Translations under genes and position numbers: made by a program
From: JAJCYL01 sp965206015
Lineage (GTDB): Bacteria; Bacteroidota; Bacteroidia; Cytophagales; Cyclobacteriaceae
DNA: 64,000 nucleotides
Assembly (NCBI GenBank): GCA_965206015.1
Contig: CBDBIW010000010.1
Coordinates: 310,001-374,000 of the forward strand
Reading direction: 5' to 3'
Shown: positions 55,041 through 64,000 of the stretch, in pieces
Position numbering within the stretch: the stretch's first letter is position 1
Layout: each line of letters opens with the position of its first letter
The notes under the pieces: generated by a model
What the model saw: the letters and a program-made list of their open reading frames with translations, nothing else
Told to the model about the DNA's origin: nothing
The model's database searches: none

Positions 55041-55748
55041 TCAGACACTTACTTTCCTAATATCCTTATTAACTTCATCGGACTCAATCAGACCATCTTG
55101 GAGTCGAATTATTCGGTGTGCATACTTGGCAATGTTCTCCTCGTGAGTGACCATGATCACTGTATTTCCTTTGTGGTGGATCTCCTGGAATAAATCCATG
55201 ATGCTGTAAGATGTTTTTGAGTCGAGGTTTCCAGTTGGTTCATCGGCTAGAATGATACTAGGCTTGTTTACCAAAGCCCTTGCAATGGCAACTCGCTGTC
55301 GCTGTCCACCGGAAAGTTCACTGGGTTTATGTGATGACCGGTCTTTTAACTCGACATCTTCTAAAACTTGTAATGCAATTTCCTCACGCTCCTGACGAGA
55401 ATATCCTGCATACACCAACGGTAATGCTACATTCTCTAAAGCTGAAGCCCTGGGAAGGAGGTTGAATGTTTGAAATACAAACCCGATTTCTTGATTTCTA
55501 ATCTCGGCTAGCTCATTTTCAGTAAGGTGACTAACATCCTTATTGTTCAAAATATATTTCCCTGAGGTTGGTGAATCCAAACACCCAACAATGTTCATCA
55601 AGGTTGATTTTCCCGAACCGGATGGTCCCATAAATGCCACATATTCTCCCCTATCAATTTTTATAGAAATGGATTTTAAGGCATGAATGGTCTCGCTACC
55701 CATTACATATCTTTTCGATATCTGGTCCGTATCAATTACTGCCGGCAT
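55041..55748 (-). CDS. ABC transporter ATPase, LolD/MacB type
   Basis: This 235-residue ATPase has Walker A MGPSGSGKSTLMNIVG, the Q-loop GFVFQTFNLLPRASALENVA, LSGGQRQRVAIARALVNKPS, Walker B ILADEPTGNLDSKTS and VTHEENIAKYAHRII. The EPTGNLDS sequence marks the LolD/MacB/FtsE branch that works with FtsX-fold permeases. No permease gene follows. It could serve the two orphan FtsX-type permeases in this window, although this is not shown. Confidence 0.93.
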   Translation of the reverse strand: MPAVIDTDQISKRYVMGSETIHALKSISIKIDRGEYVAFMGPSGSGKSTLMNIVGCLDSPTSGKYILNNKDVSHLTENELAEIRNQEIGFVFQTFNLLPRASALENVALPLVYAGYSRQEREEIALQVLEDVELKDRSSHKPSELSGGQRQRVAIARALVNKPSIILADEPTGNLDSKTSYSIMDLFQEIHHKGNTVIMVTHEENIAKYAHRIIRLQDGLIESDEVNKDIRKVSV

Positions 55749-55897
55749 AATAGCTCAAAGAAAGTCATTTTTTTATCACTCTATAGGTCTCTGACGGTCG
55801 AAGCTGTCTTATTTAGAACTGCATGTCATTACTACTTTAACCTTTAACATATAATTTAATAGCATTGATTCTCCACCCCCCACATCATTTTAAGTGA

Positions 55898-56818
55898 TCA
55901 CTCAAAGTTATCTACTTCCTTGTAGGCGTTAATCACTCTTACCTCACCTACTTTACCGTCCTCAGAATTGCCGTGCTCCATTCCAATGATGCCTTTGAAG
56001 CCTTTACTATGGATATGCTTAAAGACGTTTTTGTAATTGATTTCACCTGAAGTAGGTTCTTTTCTTCCAGGATTATCCCCCACCTGAAAGTAGGCTATCT
56101 CATCCCATGCCAAATCAATATTGGGAATCAGATTTCCTTCGGTGATCTGTTGGTGATAGAGGTCATCGAGGATTTTGCATGACGGGCTGTCTACCGCTTT
56201 ACAAATTTCATAGGCCTGAGCCACTTTGGTTAGAAATAAACCAGGATGATTTCGGAAGTTTAGTGGCTCCAATACTATAATCAAGCCGTGTAGTTCGAGA
56301 ATGTCGCATGCTCGCTTTAAAGTTTCTACGACGTTTGCTGTTTGATATCCAAAATCCTTTTTTAAAGCCAAGTGACCCGGAACAACGGTCATCCATGTAG
56401 CATTAACTCTTTTAGCAACCTCAACTGACTGCTTTATTTCACTTAGAAATTGATCCCTCTTGTCACCGGCACCTAATGTTAAGCTTGGCTCATTCCAATA
56501 GATGGTGTGCGCTACAAAAACACCCATTTCAATTCCATTTCTTGACATTCTACCAGCAATTTTTTTCTGAATTGCAATCTCTCGATTTCGCATTTCATTG
56601 TCTTCCAAGGCTCTGAAACCCTGATCAGCCATGAAATCCAGCTGACTCATCAGATCATCCCCTGCGCTATTCTTGAACATGCCAAAATGCGGGGCGTACT
56701 TCAGTTTGAAATTGACTTTTTGTTCTCTATTTGAATAGGCAGATGCCGTCAAATTCATCCCAAAAACTGGAAGTGTCGCTGCTAATAAATTACTCTTTAA
56801 AAAATTTCGTCTTTGCAT
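55898..56818 (-). CDS. Tat-exported hydroxypyruvate isomerase-like TIM-barrel protein
   Basis: This 306-residue protein begins with a twin-arginine signal (MQRRNFLKSNLLAATLPVFG). The rest is an AP-endonuclease-2-type TIM barrel, with PHFGMFKNSAGDDLMSQLDF, TWMTVVPGHLALK, IVLEPLNFRNHPG (metal-binding Glu), ILDDLYHQQITEGNLIPNID and GIIGMEHGNSEDG. This is the pattern of sugar-phosphate isomerase/epimerase or hydroxypyruvate isomerase homologs. Its periplasmic substrate is unknown. It is followed by the stand-alone ATPase gene in the same direction. Confidence 0.88.
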   Translation of the reverse strand: MQRRNFLKSNLLAATLPVFGMNLTASAYSNREQKVNFKLKYAPHFGMFKNSAGDDLMSQLDFMADQGFRALEDNEMRNREIAIQKKIAGRMSRNGIEMGVFVAHTIYWNEPSLTLGAGDKRDQFLSEIKQSVEVAKRVNATWMTVVPGHLALKKDFGYQTANVVETLKRACDILELHGLIIVLEPLNFRNHPGLFLTKVAQAYEICKAVDSPSCKILDDLYHQQITEGNLIPNIDLAWDEIAYFQVGDNPGRKEPTSGEINYKNVFKHIHSKGFKGIIGMEHGNSEDGKVGEVRVINAYKEVDNFE

Positions 56819-56880
56819 GAGTCTTGAATTAATATTTGATAAAGCAAGTTAAAATTGATTGTTTCTGCAACCCTTTAATG

Positions 56881-57621
56881 CTATTTAAAAAAGATAAATA
56901 TTGCACCTACAGTTGTAAGTAGCAATATCAATTTGCGGTAACTCCCTTCCTGTATTCTTCTCACCAACTTAATGCCAACAATAATCCCCAAAATTATACC
57001 TGGCAAAAGATAGAGGTTAATGAGGAGAGTTTCTGAATTAATGGTATTCCAGACAAACAAATGAAAGGGAGTCTTGCAAAGGTTCATGATAAGAAAGAGC
57101 CAGGCAGCCGTACCTATGAACTGCTCTTTTGGAATACGCATGGCCAGGAAAAAGAGATTGGCAAAACCACCTGCAAGGTTACCCACCATGGTGGCAAATC
57201 CTGCAGACAGACCCATGCCAGTTGCAAAAGGCCAATGGGTTGGAACAGAATCTGATTTATTTCTTTCCCACCAAAACATAACCACCACATTGGTCAATAT
57301 GATGATGGCCATGCCCTGTTTAAATACATCTTCTGGAAGATCCTTGCCGAAATAAACTCCAATCAATACTCCAATAATCGCCCAGGGCAAGAATTGCCTG
57401 ACATATTTCCATTGTGCATGTCTATTGTAGTGCATGACAGCAAAAGTATCTCCCGATACCAGCATAGGAACGATTATGCCGGTCGAAGCTCTACTGCCAA
57501 AAGCGAAGGCCATAACCACAACGATAGCCACATCGATACCCTTAACCCCAGCCTTTGCTACTCCCAAAATAAAGGCACCCGTTAACGCAAGTGCCCAATC
57601 ATGCCATTGCAGGTTTTCCAT
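56881..57621 (-). CDS. TSUP (TauE/SafE) family transporter
   Basis: This membrane protein of about 246 residues has eight or so helices. ILGVAKAGVKGIDVAIVVVM is the first TSUP repeat with its G-(F/A)-K-(A/G)-G signature, and FATMVGNLAGGFANLFFLAM opens the second. The ORF extends to 57696, but the ATG at 57621 (MENLQWHDWALALTGAFILG) gives a normal N-terminus. It probably exports sulfite, sulfoacetate or another small anion. Confidence 0.88.
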   Translation of the reverse strand: MENLQWHDWALALTGAFILGVAKAGVKGIDVAIVVVMAFAFGSRASTGIIVPMLVSGDTFAVMHYNRHAQWKYVRQFLPWAIIGVLIGVYFGKDLPEDVFKQGMAIIILTNVVVMFWWERNKSDSVPTHWPFATGMGLSAGFATMVGNLAGGFANLFFLAMRIPKEQFIGTAAWLFLIMNLCKTPFHLFVWNTINSETLLINLYLLPGIILGIIVGIKLVRRIQEGSYRKLILLLTTVGAIFIFFK

Positions 57622-57710
57622 TTCTATATTACAGGGACATCCAGCAATATAACGCATCGTGAGATAATCAATACAAACACGAAATTCTTTCCCCAATCTA
57701 TTCGTTAATC

Positions 57711-58013
57711 TTACTCGCTAAGTTTAAAATGGGGATTGTAAATAATTGCAATAGCATTATTCCAAGGGTCAAATATCTCCGTTAACAAATCAATTTTTTT
57801 GATGCGATCTGTTCTGAAATCCCGGTAATCTTGTCGTAGGCGACAGCAGGCTATCAAATGCCATCGATTACTGTAGTAAGCAAGCCCTAAAGATTCGATA
57901 TCTCTTTCGGTTGTCTGTTCATTGTCATTAGCCAGATGGCTGATGTTACTACCACCAATTGCTAATATTCTGATGTCATCAAAATATTCGTGAACCGTTA
58001 ATATATAACACAT
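57711..58013 (-). pseudogene. WYL-domain regulator fragment
   Basis: This minus-strand frame holds TTERDIESLGLAYYSNRWHL and IACCRLRQDYRDFRTDRIKK, the core of the YafY-type WYL domain. The N-terminal HTH and the start of the WYL domain are not in view; the stretch before them is unrelated. It is a truncated remnant, not a usable regulator. It lies between the TSUP gene and the divergent DUF5916 gene. Confidence 0.65.
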
Positions 58014-58099
58014 ATTGCATGGTCGAGTCTTTGATTATACTGGGTTAGAAACGACTTTTGCGGGAACAATCTATAATACTTGGGGATGGTAAGGGTAGG

Positions 58100-60352
58100 A
58101 TGAGGCATAAGATTTTAACATTGACAATGCTTTTTGCCAGTTTCTGGTCAATGGCACAGCAGGTTTTGCAGGAATCTGGCAGTGCAGTCAATCCCCTTTT
58201 CACGCAAGAGAAAATCATTGCTGATGGTGAATTGGATGAACCTATCTGGCAGGAAGCCGAAGTGGTCAGTGACTTTTGGTTGCAGTTTCCAGTTGATTCG
58301 GTAAGGGCGCAAGGTCAAACGGAAGTGAGGATGGTTTATGACGAGAATTTTCTTTATGTAGCGGTCAAAGCCCTGACCGTACATGACAAATATGTAGTAC
58401 CTTCCTTAAAGCGGGATTTTACTTTCCCGGGAAACGATAATGTCAGTCTCGTTTTTGACACTTTCAATGACCAGACCAATGCGTTTATGTTTGGCATGAA
58501 CGCATATGGTGTGCGCCGTGAAGCACTGATCGCCAATGGAGGCAGACAGTTTGGAGATTTTCAATCTTCGTGGGACAATAAGTGGAACGGAAATGCCTCC
58601 AAACATGACGGTTATTGGACAGCAGAGTTTGCAATCCCTTTCAAAACCTTCAGGTACAACGAAGGAGCCAAAGAATGGAGGTACAACATTTATCGAAATG
58701 ACACGCAATTCAATGAACAGTCCACTTTAAATCGGATTCCACAAAACCAGTTGGTCATGGACCTCTCCTACATGGATAAGGTCAACTGGCCTGAACCGCT
58801 GAAAAAGCCGGGACGGAATATCTCTTTTATTCCTTATGCCACTAGTGGGCTTTCCCGTGACTTTGAGGATGCAGAACAAGATAATGCTGATTTTAATGCC
58901 GATGTGGGATTTGACGCCAAACTGGCCGTTACTTCCGGTTTGAACCTCGATCTAACCGTCAATCCCGATTTCTCACAGGTGGAAGTTGACCAGCAGGTGA
59001 CCAACCTTGACCGCTTCGAGATTTTCTTTCCGGAACGAAGACAATTTTTCCTGGAGAATGCTGACTTATTTAGCAGTTTCGGACTTAGCAGAGTCAATCC
59101 GTTCTTCTCCAGAAGAATTGGCGTAGCCACAGATACAACAACAGGCCAAAACATCCAAAACCCCATTCATTATGGGATGAGGTTGAGCGGAAAAATAAAT
59201 GATCAGTTAAGAGTAGGTCTTCTCAATATGCAAACCGCAAAAGAGTCTGACAATGGGCTGCCATCATTCAACTACACGGTGGCCGCCATTCAACAACGGG
59301 TATTTGAACGTTCAAACATCTCTTTCATTTTTGCTAATAAGCAAGCCATTAACCCCAGTGAGAGCGGTGGTGATTTTAATGATTTCAACCGCGTTGCCGG
59401 ATTGGAATACCGGTTATTCTCCACCAGCAATCGCTGGCTTGGAAAGGCTTTTTATCATCAGTCTTTTTCACCTGATAACGCTGCCCACAATTTTACTCAG
59501 GGACTGCAATTGGAATATCGCTTAAGGAAATATCGTTTTGAATGGGCCCATGTGATGGCAGGTAATGGCTTTGATGCTGAAGTGGGTTTTGTACCTCGTC
59601 GTGATTACTTCCTTATGAGCCCGGAGTTTCAACTCTTTTTCTATCCTTCCGGAACGATTGTGAATCAACATAGCTTTAATGTTGACACTCGCCTTTTTTA
59701 CCAGATCGGGAAGGGTGGGAATACGTTCTTAGACCCTTGGAGTATCGGGGAAAGGCAATTCGAATTCACCTGGGAATTTCAGTTTGCGGACAATACACAA
59801 GGATCTATCCAATCGACTACTAATCGGGTTACTCTGTTAAATGACTTTGACCCAACGCGGATTCAGGAGGACGATATTTTCTTGCAGGCAGGTAACACCT
59901 ATGACTTCGTGGATGTCACCTTCAAGTATGCCTCTGATCAACGAAAAGCAGTGTTTTTTAATTTGGAACCCACGGTTGGTCAATTCTTTAGTGGTTTCAG
60001 AACCGGTCTTGCGGGAGCATTAAATTATCGATTCCAACCCTACGGTATCATTGCTTTCAATTTCAATTATAACCACATCGACCTGGATGATCCTTTTGAA
60101 ACGGCCGATGTCTGGCTACTTGGACCACGACTGGATGTTACATTCAGCAAAAAGGTGTTTTGGACTACATTCCTTCAGTATAATAGTCAGTTAGACAATC
60201 TGAACATCAATGCTCGTTTCCAATGGCGTTTTGCACCCGTGTCGGATTTCTTCCTGGTTTATACCGACAATTACCTGGTAGACACGTTCAGCAATTTCGA
60301 AAAGCGAAATCGGACAGTGGTAGCCAAGTTGACGTACTGGCTGAATATTTAA
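58100..60352 (+). CDS. DUF5916 protein with N-terminal CBM9-like domain
   Basis: This 750-residue exported protein (MRHKILTLTMLFASFWSMAQ) first has a family-9 carbohydrate-binding-like domain (about 35-230: IADGELDEPIWQEAEVVSDF, VFDTFNDQTNAFMFGMNAYG). The remainder is DUF5916, including FFPERRQFFLENADLF and the beta-rich membrane-barrel-like C-terminus. It likely sits in the outer membrane with the N-terminal domain soluble. The ATG at 58100 follows TAAGGGTAGG; a TTG at 58058 is less likely. The function is unknown. Confidence 0.88.
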   Translation: MRHKILTLTMLFASFWSMAQQVLQESGSAVNPLFTQEKIIADGELDEPIWQEAEVVSDFWLQFPVDSVRAQGQTEVRMVYDENFLYVAVKALTVHDKYVVPSLKRDFTFPGNDNVSLVFDTFNDQTNAFMFGMNAYGVRREALIANGGRQFGDFQSSWDNKWNGNASKHDGYWTAEFAIPFKTFRYNEGAKEWRYNIYRNDTQFNEQSTLNRIPQNQLVMDLSYMDKVNWPEPLKKPGRNISFIPYATSGLSRDFEDAEQDNADFNADVGFDAKLAVTSGLNLDLTVNPDFSQVEVDQQVTNLDRFEIFFPERRQFFLENADLFSSFGLSRVNPFFSRRIGVATDTTTGQNIQNPIHYGMRLSGKINDQLRVGLLNMQTAKESDNGLPSFNYTVAAIQQRVFERSNISFIFANKQAINPSESGGDFNDFNRVAGLEYRLFSTSNRWLGKAFYHQSFSPDNAAHNFTQGLQLEYRLRKYRFEWAHVMAGNGFDAEVGFVPRRDYFLMSPEFQLFFYPSGTIVNQHSFNVDTRLFYQIGKGGNTFLDPWSIGERQFEFTWEFQFADNTQGSIQSTTNRVTLLNDFDPTRIQEDDIFLQAGNTYDFVDVTFKYASDQRKAVFFNLEPTVGQFFSGFRTGLAGALNYRFQPYGIIAFNFNYNHIDLDDPFETADVWLLGPRLDVTFSKKVFWTTFLQYNSQLDNLNINARFQWRFAPVSDFFLVYTDNYLVDTFSNFEKRNRTVVAKLTYWLNI

Positions 60353-60490
60353 GGGTTTCGACACCCCCTATCTGTTCTAATAATGGGCATTATATTTATG
60401 ACAAACAAAATCTCCTTGACCTCCATTACATTTCAATGTACTGATCCATAAACTTCTAAATTTGTAGCTCTAAAACCAAGGCAAGCTATT

Positions 60491-61699
60491 ATGATCAAAA
60501 TAGGGATCATTCGAGAAGGCAAAACCCCACCAGATCACCGCACACCTCTGACACCATTGCAGACACGACATATAAATGAAACATTTTCCAATATTAAAGT
60601 AGTATGTCAGACTAGCGAAATTCGATGTTACAATGATGCACTATACAGGGATGAGGGTGTAGATATCGTTGAAAATTTGAATGAATGTGATATTATCCTC
60701 GGTGTGAAGGAAATTGAATTTCCAGACCTGTTGGAAGGCAAAACATACCTTTTCTTTTCCCATACAATAAAAGAACAAGCCTACAACCGGAAATTATTGC
60801 AGGAAATAATAAAGAAGAAAATACGGCTCATCGACTATGAAACATTGACAAGTACCGGGGGCGTAAGGATTATTGCATTTGGGAGATGGGCTGGAATCGT
60901 CGGAGCATATAATGGTCTCTATACTTATGGGAAACGCTACAATGCCTATCACCTTCGAAGAGCACATGAATGCCTTGACTATGATGATCTGAAAACAGAA
61001 TACTCAAAAGTAAAGCTACCAGCGATTAAGATCGCCCTCACTGGAGGAGGGAGGGTCTCAAAAGGGGCCATGGAAGTATTGAACGGGCTCAAAATAAGGA
61101 AAGTCACTGCGGCAGAATATCTTGAAAGGTATTTTCCTGAACCTGTATACACCCAGCTAAACAATCGGGATTACACTACACACAAAGAAGGGATTCCCTT
61201 TAATCTTGAAGAGTTTTTTCAACATCCCGAAAATTTTGAAAATGATTTTAAGAAATATACCCGGGAAACAGATTTACTGATTGGAGCAGCTTTTTGGAAT
61301 CCTTCCGCACCAGTACTTTTCTCTCCGGAAGACGCTTCTCAAAGTGATTTCAAAATCAAAATTATAGCCGACATCACCTGCGATATTGAAGGGTCAATCC
61401 CCTCTACCAGGAGGTCCTCTACTATCGAAAATCCTATATATGATTTTGAACCAACTCAAAATAAAATTGCCCCACCTTTCTCAGATGAGGGTAACATGAG
61501 TGTGATGGCCGTGGACAATTTGCCTTGTGAGCTTCCAAGAAACGCATCCGAAGATTTCGGGGATCAGTTAATCCAGAATGTCATCCCGCACCTTGTTGGA
61601 GATGATAGCGATGGCATAATTAAGCGAGCAACAATTGTAAACAATGGTCAGCTGACTGATGAATTTAAATACCTTACAAATTATTTGCACGGCAAATAG
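60491..61699 (+). CDS. Lysine-forming saccharopine dehydrogenase/alanine dehydrogenase-like oxidoreductase
   Basis: This 402-residue cytoplasmic protein has an AlaDh_PNT-type N-terminus (IGIIREGKTPPDHRTPLTPL with the conserved R and K, YRDEGVDIV, CDIILGVKEIEF). A Rossmann half follows (IKIALTGGGRVSKGAMEVL). GAAFWNPSAPVLFSPEDA and IADITCDIEGSIPSTRRSST are the usual C-terminal blocks. It may act on lysine/saccharopine or a related amino acid; the substrate cannot be fixed from sequence. Confidence 0.82.
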   Translation: MIKIGIIREGKTPPDHRTPLTPLQTRHINETFSNIKVVCQTSEIRCYNDALYRDEGVDIVENLNECDIILGVKEIEFPDLLEGKTYLFFSHTIKEQAYNRKLLQEIIKKKIRLIDYETLTSTGGVRIIAFGRWAGIVGAYNGLYTYGKRYNAYHLRRAHECLDYDDLKTEYSKVKLPAIKIALTGGGRVSKGAMEVLNGLKIRKVTAAEYLERYFPEPVYTQLNNRDYTTHKEGIPFNLEEFFQHPENFENDFKKYTRETDLLIGAAFWNPSAPVLFSPEDASQSDFKIKIIADITCDIEGSIPSTRRSSTIENPIYDFEPTQNKIAPPFSDEGNMSVMAVDNLPCELPRNASEDFGDQLIQNVIPHLVGDDSDGIIKRATIVNNGQLTDEFKYLTNYLHGK

Positions 61700-61821
61700 T
61701 TACATTTTTAAAACTTTTGGGTTAAAAATTGTTAAAGAAAGTATCTATTCTCACTCCTGTCCGTTTTTAGCATTAAGTTGGTTAACTTTTAAAATTCAAG
61801 AAGGACGATAATATTAAAATT

Positions 61822-63297
61822 ATGATGTCACCTAAGCAGTTTTATTTCAGTTTGATCTTCGCCTCATCATTTGGAGGATTGATTGCATTAGCAGGTTTTC
61901 ACATTTTAGCGGACGAAGAAAAAGATATAACATCCTTCGACCAGGTCCAACCTGTCAAATTCACCAGTAATTTTGATACTGCCTCAATCACTGTACCGGA
62001 AGGTCTCAATTTTGTCTACGCTGCAGAAACAACAATGCCTTCGGTTGTACACATACGCTCTACATACAATGGGTCAGGCAGCACCGCCCGAAACCCATTA
62101 GATGACATGTTTAAGGATTATTTCGGTGATCGATTTCGTGACCGGGGCAGAGAACAGAGAAGAGGAAGATCAACAGGTTCGGGTGTAATCATTTCTAATG
62201 ACGGATACATTGTTACAAACAATCATGTAATTGAACATGCCGATGAAATTGAGGTTTTACTCAATGACAATAGGTCTTACCCTGCTAAAATTGTCGGTAC
62301 AGACCCAACTACAGATCTTGCTTTACTGAAGGTTGAAGAAAGTGGTCTGCCATATCTTACGTTCGGCAATTCAGACGATGTTAGAATCGGTGAATGGGTA
62401 CTCGCTGTCGGGAATCCCTTCGAATTTCGTGCCACAGTGACGGCTGGAATTGTGAGTCAAAAAGCCAGGAATATCAACATTTTGAGAGGAGCCGATTTCA
62501 GCATAGAAGCATTTATTCAAACTGATGCTGCTGTAAATCCCGGTAATAGCGGTGGAGCTTTGGTTGATTTAAGAGGCAACCTCGTTGGAATAAATACCGC
62601 CATTGCTACTCATACTGGTTCATTTGAAGGGTACTCCTTTGCGGTTCCAGCATCACTGGTTAAGAAAGTGATGGATGATTTACTTGAATTTGGTGTGGTT
62701 CAAAGAGCTCTTCTGGGAGTCAGTATCGTAAATGTCACGGCCGAGTTGGCAGCAGATCAGGGTCTGGATGTATTGGCGGGTGTTTTTATTGCCCGGGTAA
62801 ATAAGGGCAGTGCTGCTGATGATGCTGGCATAGAAGAAGGCGACGTAATTATTGAAGTAGGCAACGTAGAGGTAAAAAATGTTTCTGAACTACAGGAGCA
62901 AATTGCCAGAAAACGTCCCGGGGACAAAGTCTTGGTGAAGTATATTCGTGACGGACGAGAAAAAACGGTCAATACCACTTTGAAAAACACAATGGGTAAT
63001 ACTCAAATTGTTGAAGCTAAAAATTCAGTGGTGGTTGAGGGAGCGACTTTTGAAGATGTATCGAATGAGGAGAAAGAAAAATTGGATATTGATGGTGGAG
63101 CCAAACTGATTGACACAGGAGATGGTAAATGGAAAGACGCTGGTATCGACGAAGGGTTTATAGTCACTAGTATTGACAAGAAGTCCATTGATAACGTTCA
63201 GGATCTTAGAAATGCGTTCTTGAATAAGAGTGGTGGAACATTGATTGAAGGTGTTTACGCCAATGGGGAAGAGGCATTCTATGGCATTGGGTGGTGA
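61822..63297 (+). CDS. degP: DegP/HtrA-type periplasmic serine protease
   Basis: This 491-residue protein has an N-terminal hydrophobic segment (FYFSLIFASSFGGLIALAGF) that exports or anchors it. The trypsin-like domain carries ISNDGYIVTNNHVIEHADEI (His), DPTTDLALLKVE (Asp) and FIQTDAAVNPGNSGGALVDL (Ser). Two PDZ domains follow (about 285-375 and 395-491). It degrades or refolds misfolded envelope proteins. It stands alone; the upstream gene is on the same strand 122 bases away. Confidence 0.95.
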   Translation: MMSPKQFYFSLIFASSFGGLIALAGFHILADEEKDITSFDQVQPVKFTSNFDTASITVPEGLNFVYAAETTMPSVVHIRSTYNGSGSTARNPLDDMFKDYFGDRFRDRGREQRRGRSTGSGVIISNDGYIVTNNHVIEHADEIEVLLNDNRSYPAKIVGTDPTTDLALLKVEESGLPYLTFGNSDDVRIGEWVLAVGNPFEFRATVTAGIVSQKARNINILRGADFSIEAFIQTDAAVNPGNSGGALVDLRGNLVGINTAIATHTGSFEGYSFAVPASLVKKVMDDLLEFGVVQRALLGVSIVNVTAELAADQGLDVLAGVFIARVNKGSAADDAGIEEGDVIIEVGNVEVKNVSELQEQIARKRPGDKVLVKYIRDGREKTVNTTLKNTMGNTQIVEAKNSVVVEGATFEDVSNEEKEKLDIDGGAKLIDTGDGKWKDAGIDEGFIVTSIDKKSIDNVQDLRNAFLNKSGGTLIEGVYANGEEAFYGIGW

Positions 63298-64000
63298 CAA
63301 ATATTTCTTCGAAAATTTGTTTATTCTTTCCACTTGCTATCTTTAAACTGAAAGAATCACCAAACAATTCAATCCCACGTCTATTTTGGCACATGAATCC
63401 TCTACAAGAATAAATTGAGACCAATCTCAAAAACAAATTGGGCAATCCCGTTCAACGCACCAGCACCCATAAAATAGTTCAATGCCGGTTCGATAGCTAT
63501 AAAATCGTTAAGCAAAACAGCGTAACCCGTTTATCAATTGAAACTGCCGGAATTTGCGCTTCCCTCAAAATCACCGCCTTGACCGAAAAATTGATAAAAG
63601 GTCCCGAGGTAGAAAACTCCCTTTACATAAAATATATTATGTTTCTAGAATAAACAACCAGAAAATCGAGAAAAAGCTGCAATTCCGGCACTAATTCCCT
63701 CCTGGGATTTATGGTTATCCACATTGAACAGGAAAAAAACAAAAACAGAAACAGGCTAGCAGTAATCCCGTGGATCTGGCAAAAAAAGGCCAATAGGGAA
63801 AAGAAAAAAAGAGGGGAAAAGGGAAAAGGAAGAAATATTCGGCCGTTATTTATAATAATACTTGCTTTGGATAACTGGTTCAAGCCGGCCGGGCGGGCAG
63901 GGTCTGGGGGGTAGACAGAATTTGGATTTTGACTACATCAAAAAACGGCAGAATGTAGACAATTAGGGCTCAAGTCTTAAAGCATGGGGGCTAAGCAAAA
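63298..64000. other. Region after degP, no intact gene
   Basis: No complete gene is seen in this 703-base stretch. The minus strand of 63420-63720 carries barrel-like fragments in broken frames (separate entry). Positions about 63725-63840 are extremely A/G-rich on the plus strand, and GGCCGGGCGGGCAGGGTCTGGGGGG at 63887-63911 is unusually G-rich for this genome. Confidence 0.5.
63420..63720 (-). pseudogene. Probable outer-membrane beta-barrel protein remnant
   Basis: The minus strand reads SQEGISAGIAAFSRFSGCLF, then NIFYVKGVFYLGTFYQFFGQ and GGDFEGSANSGSFN, two stops, and IEPALNYFMGAGALNGIAQF plus a final VFEIGLNLFL. The alternating glycine/aromatic pattern and the closing strand resemble small bacteroidotal outer-membrane barrels. 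Stops and frameshifts rule out expression. The family assignment is weak. Confidence 0.3.

Noticed and set aside
57711..58013. Defence island signalled by the WYL domain
   Set aside because: It is only a fragment, and the neighbours are a TSUP transporter and DUF5916; no restriction, CRISPR or abortive-infection gene is nearby.
63711..63914. Lys-rich 67-codon frame at the window end
   Set aside because: It is low-complexity A/G-rich DNA without a plausible ribosome site or family.

Overview
The window comes from a member of the Bacteroidota, most likely Cytophagales. The sequence shows a gliding-motility gldC gene, a TonB-dependent receptor with an N-terminal carboxypeptidase-regulatory-like domain, long single-chain FtsX/MacB-type permeases, DUF5916 and GH3 adenylase proteins, and intergenic promoters of the Bacteroidota TTTG/TAnnTTTG type. 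Base composition is about 40% GC and even. No rRNA, tRNA, CRISPR array, prophage or origin was recognised.

Layout. 1-1.8 kb: an IS5-family element with a frameshifted transposase lies between two truncated genes (an M24 peptidase and a probable DUF1214 protein). 1.8-7.2 kb: metG, an LptF/LptG-type permease overlapping an EamA transporter, and murB. 7.3-15.7 kb: a DUF2911 relic, an FtsX-family permease, a TonB receptor/GDSL lipoprotein operon with a strong terminator, and gldC. 15.9-21.1 kb: an XRE/IrrE-like regulator, a dead bile-acid symporter gene, an ECF sigma factor/glycosyltransferase pair, another relic, and a SpeD-like small protein without the usual self-cleavage serine. 21.1-25 kb: two tandem GH13 amylases, the upstream one frameshifted at an A7 run behind its lipoprotein signal, and an IS3 remnant. 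25-31 kb: DUF3307, GH3 adenylase, lptB, recJ and a secreted unknown. 31-36 kb: an M28 peptidase relic, tag, MaoC hydratase, a sigma-factor relic, a hairpin-rich gap, rpsT, radC, DUF1684 and two unknowns. 36-47 kb: a SNF2 helicase, YkvI and PQQ-dehydrogenase remnants, a Na+/Ca2+ antiporter, a class V aminotransferase, an M14 peptidase, a TlpA-like lipoprotein or periplasmic protein and a dead uridine kinase. 47-55 kb: rdgB, a second FtsX permease, recR-clpS, a sodium:solute symporter, a GNAT/small-ORF pair, a PduO cobalamin adenosyltransferase, and a small-ORF/STAS-like/PIN triplet with a deleted PIN gene. 55-64 kb: a LolD/MacB-type ATPase, a Tat-exported TIM-barrel protein, a TSUP transporter, a WYL fragment, DUF5916, a lysine/alanine-dehydrogenase-like enzyme, a DegP/HtrA protease and a probably decayed outer-membrane barrel gene.

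Functional reading. Much of the intact content is housekeeping: translation, peptidoglycan and LPS export, DNA repair, nucleotide clean-up and protein quality control. Envelope and alpha-glucan functions are mixed in. The most notable features are (1) at least fifteen decayed genes sitting between intact core genes, and (2) a shared 16-bp operator-like motif about 95 bp upstream of both FtsX-family permease genes. Two small modules also stand out: GNAT plus a 49-residue protein, and a 51-residue protein plus STAS-like plus PIN.
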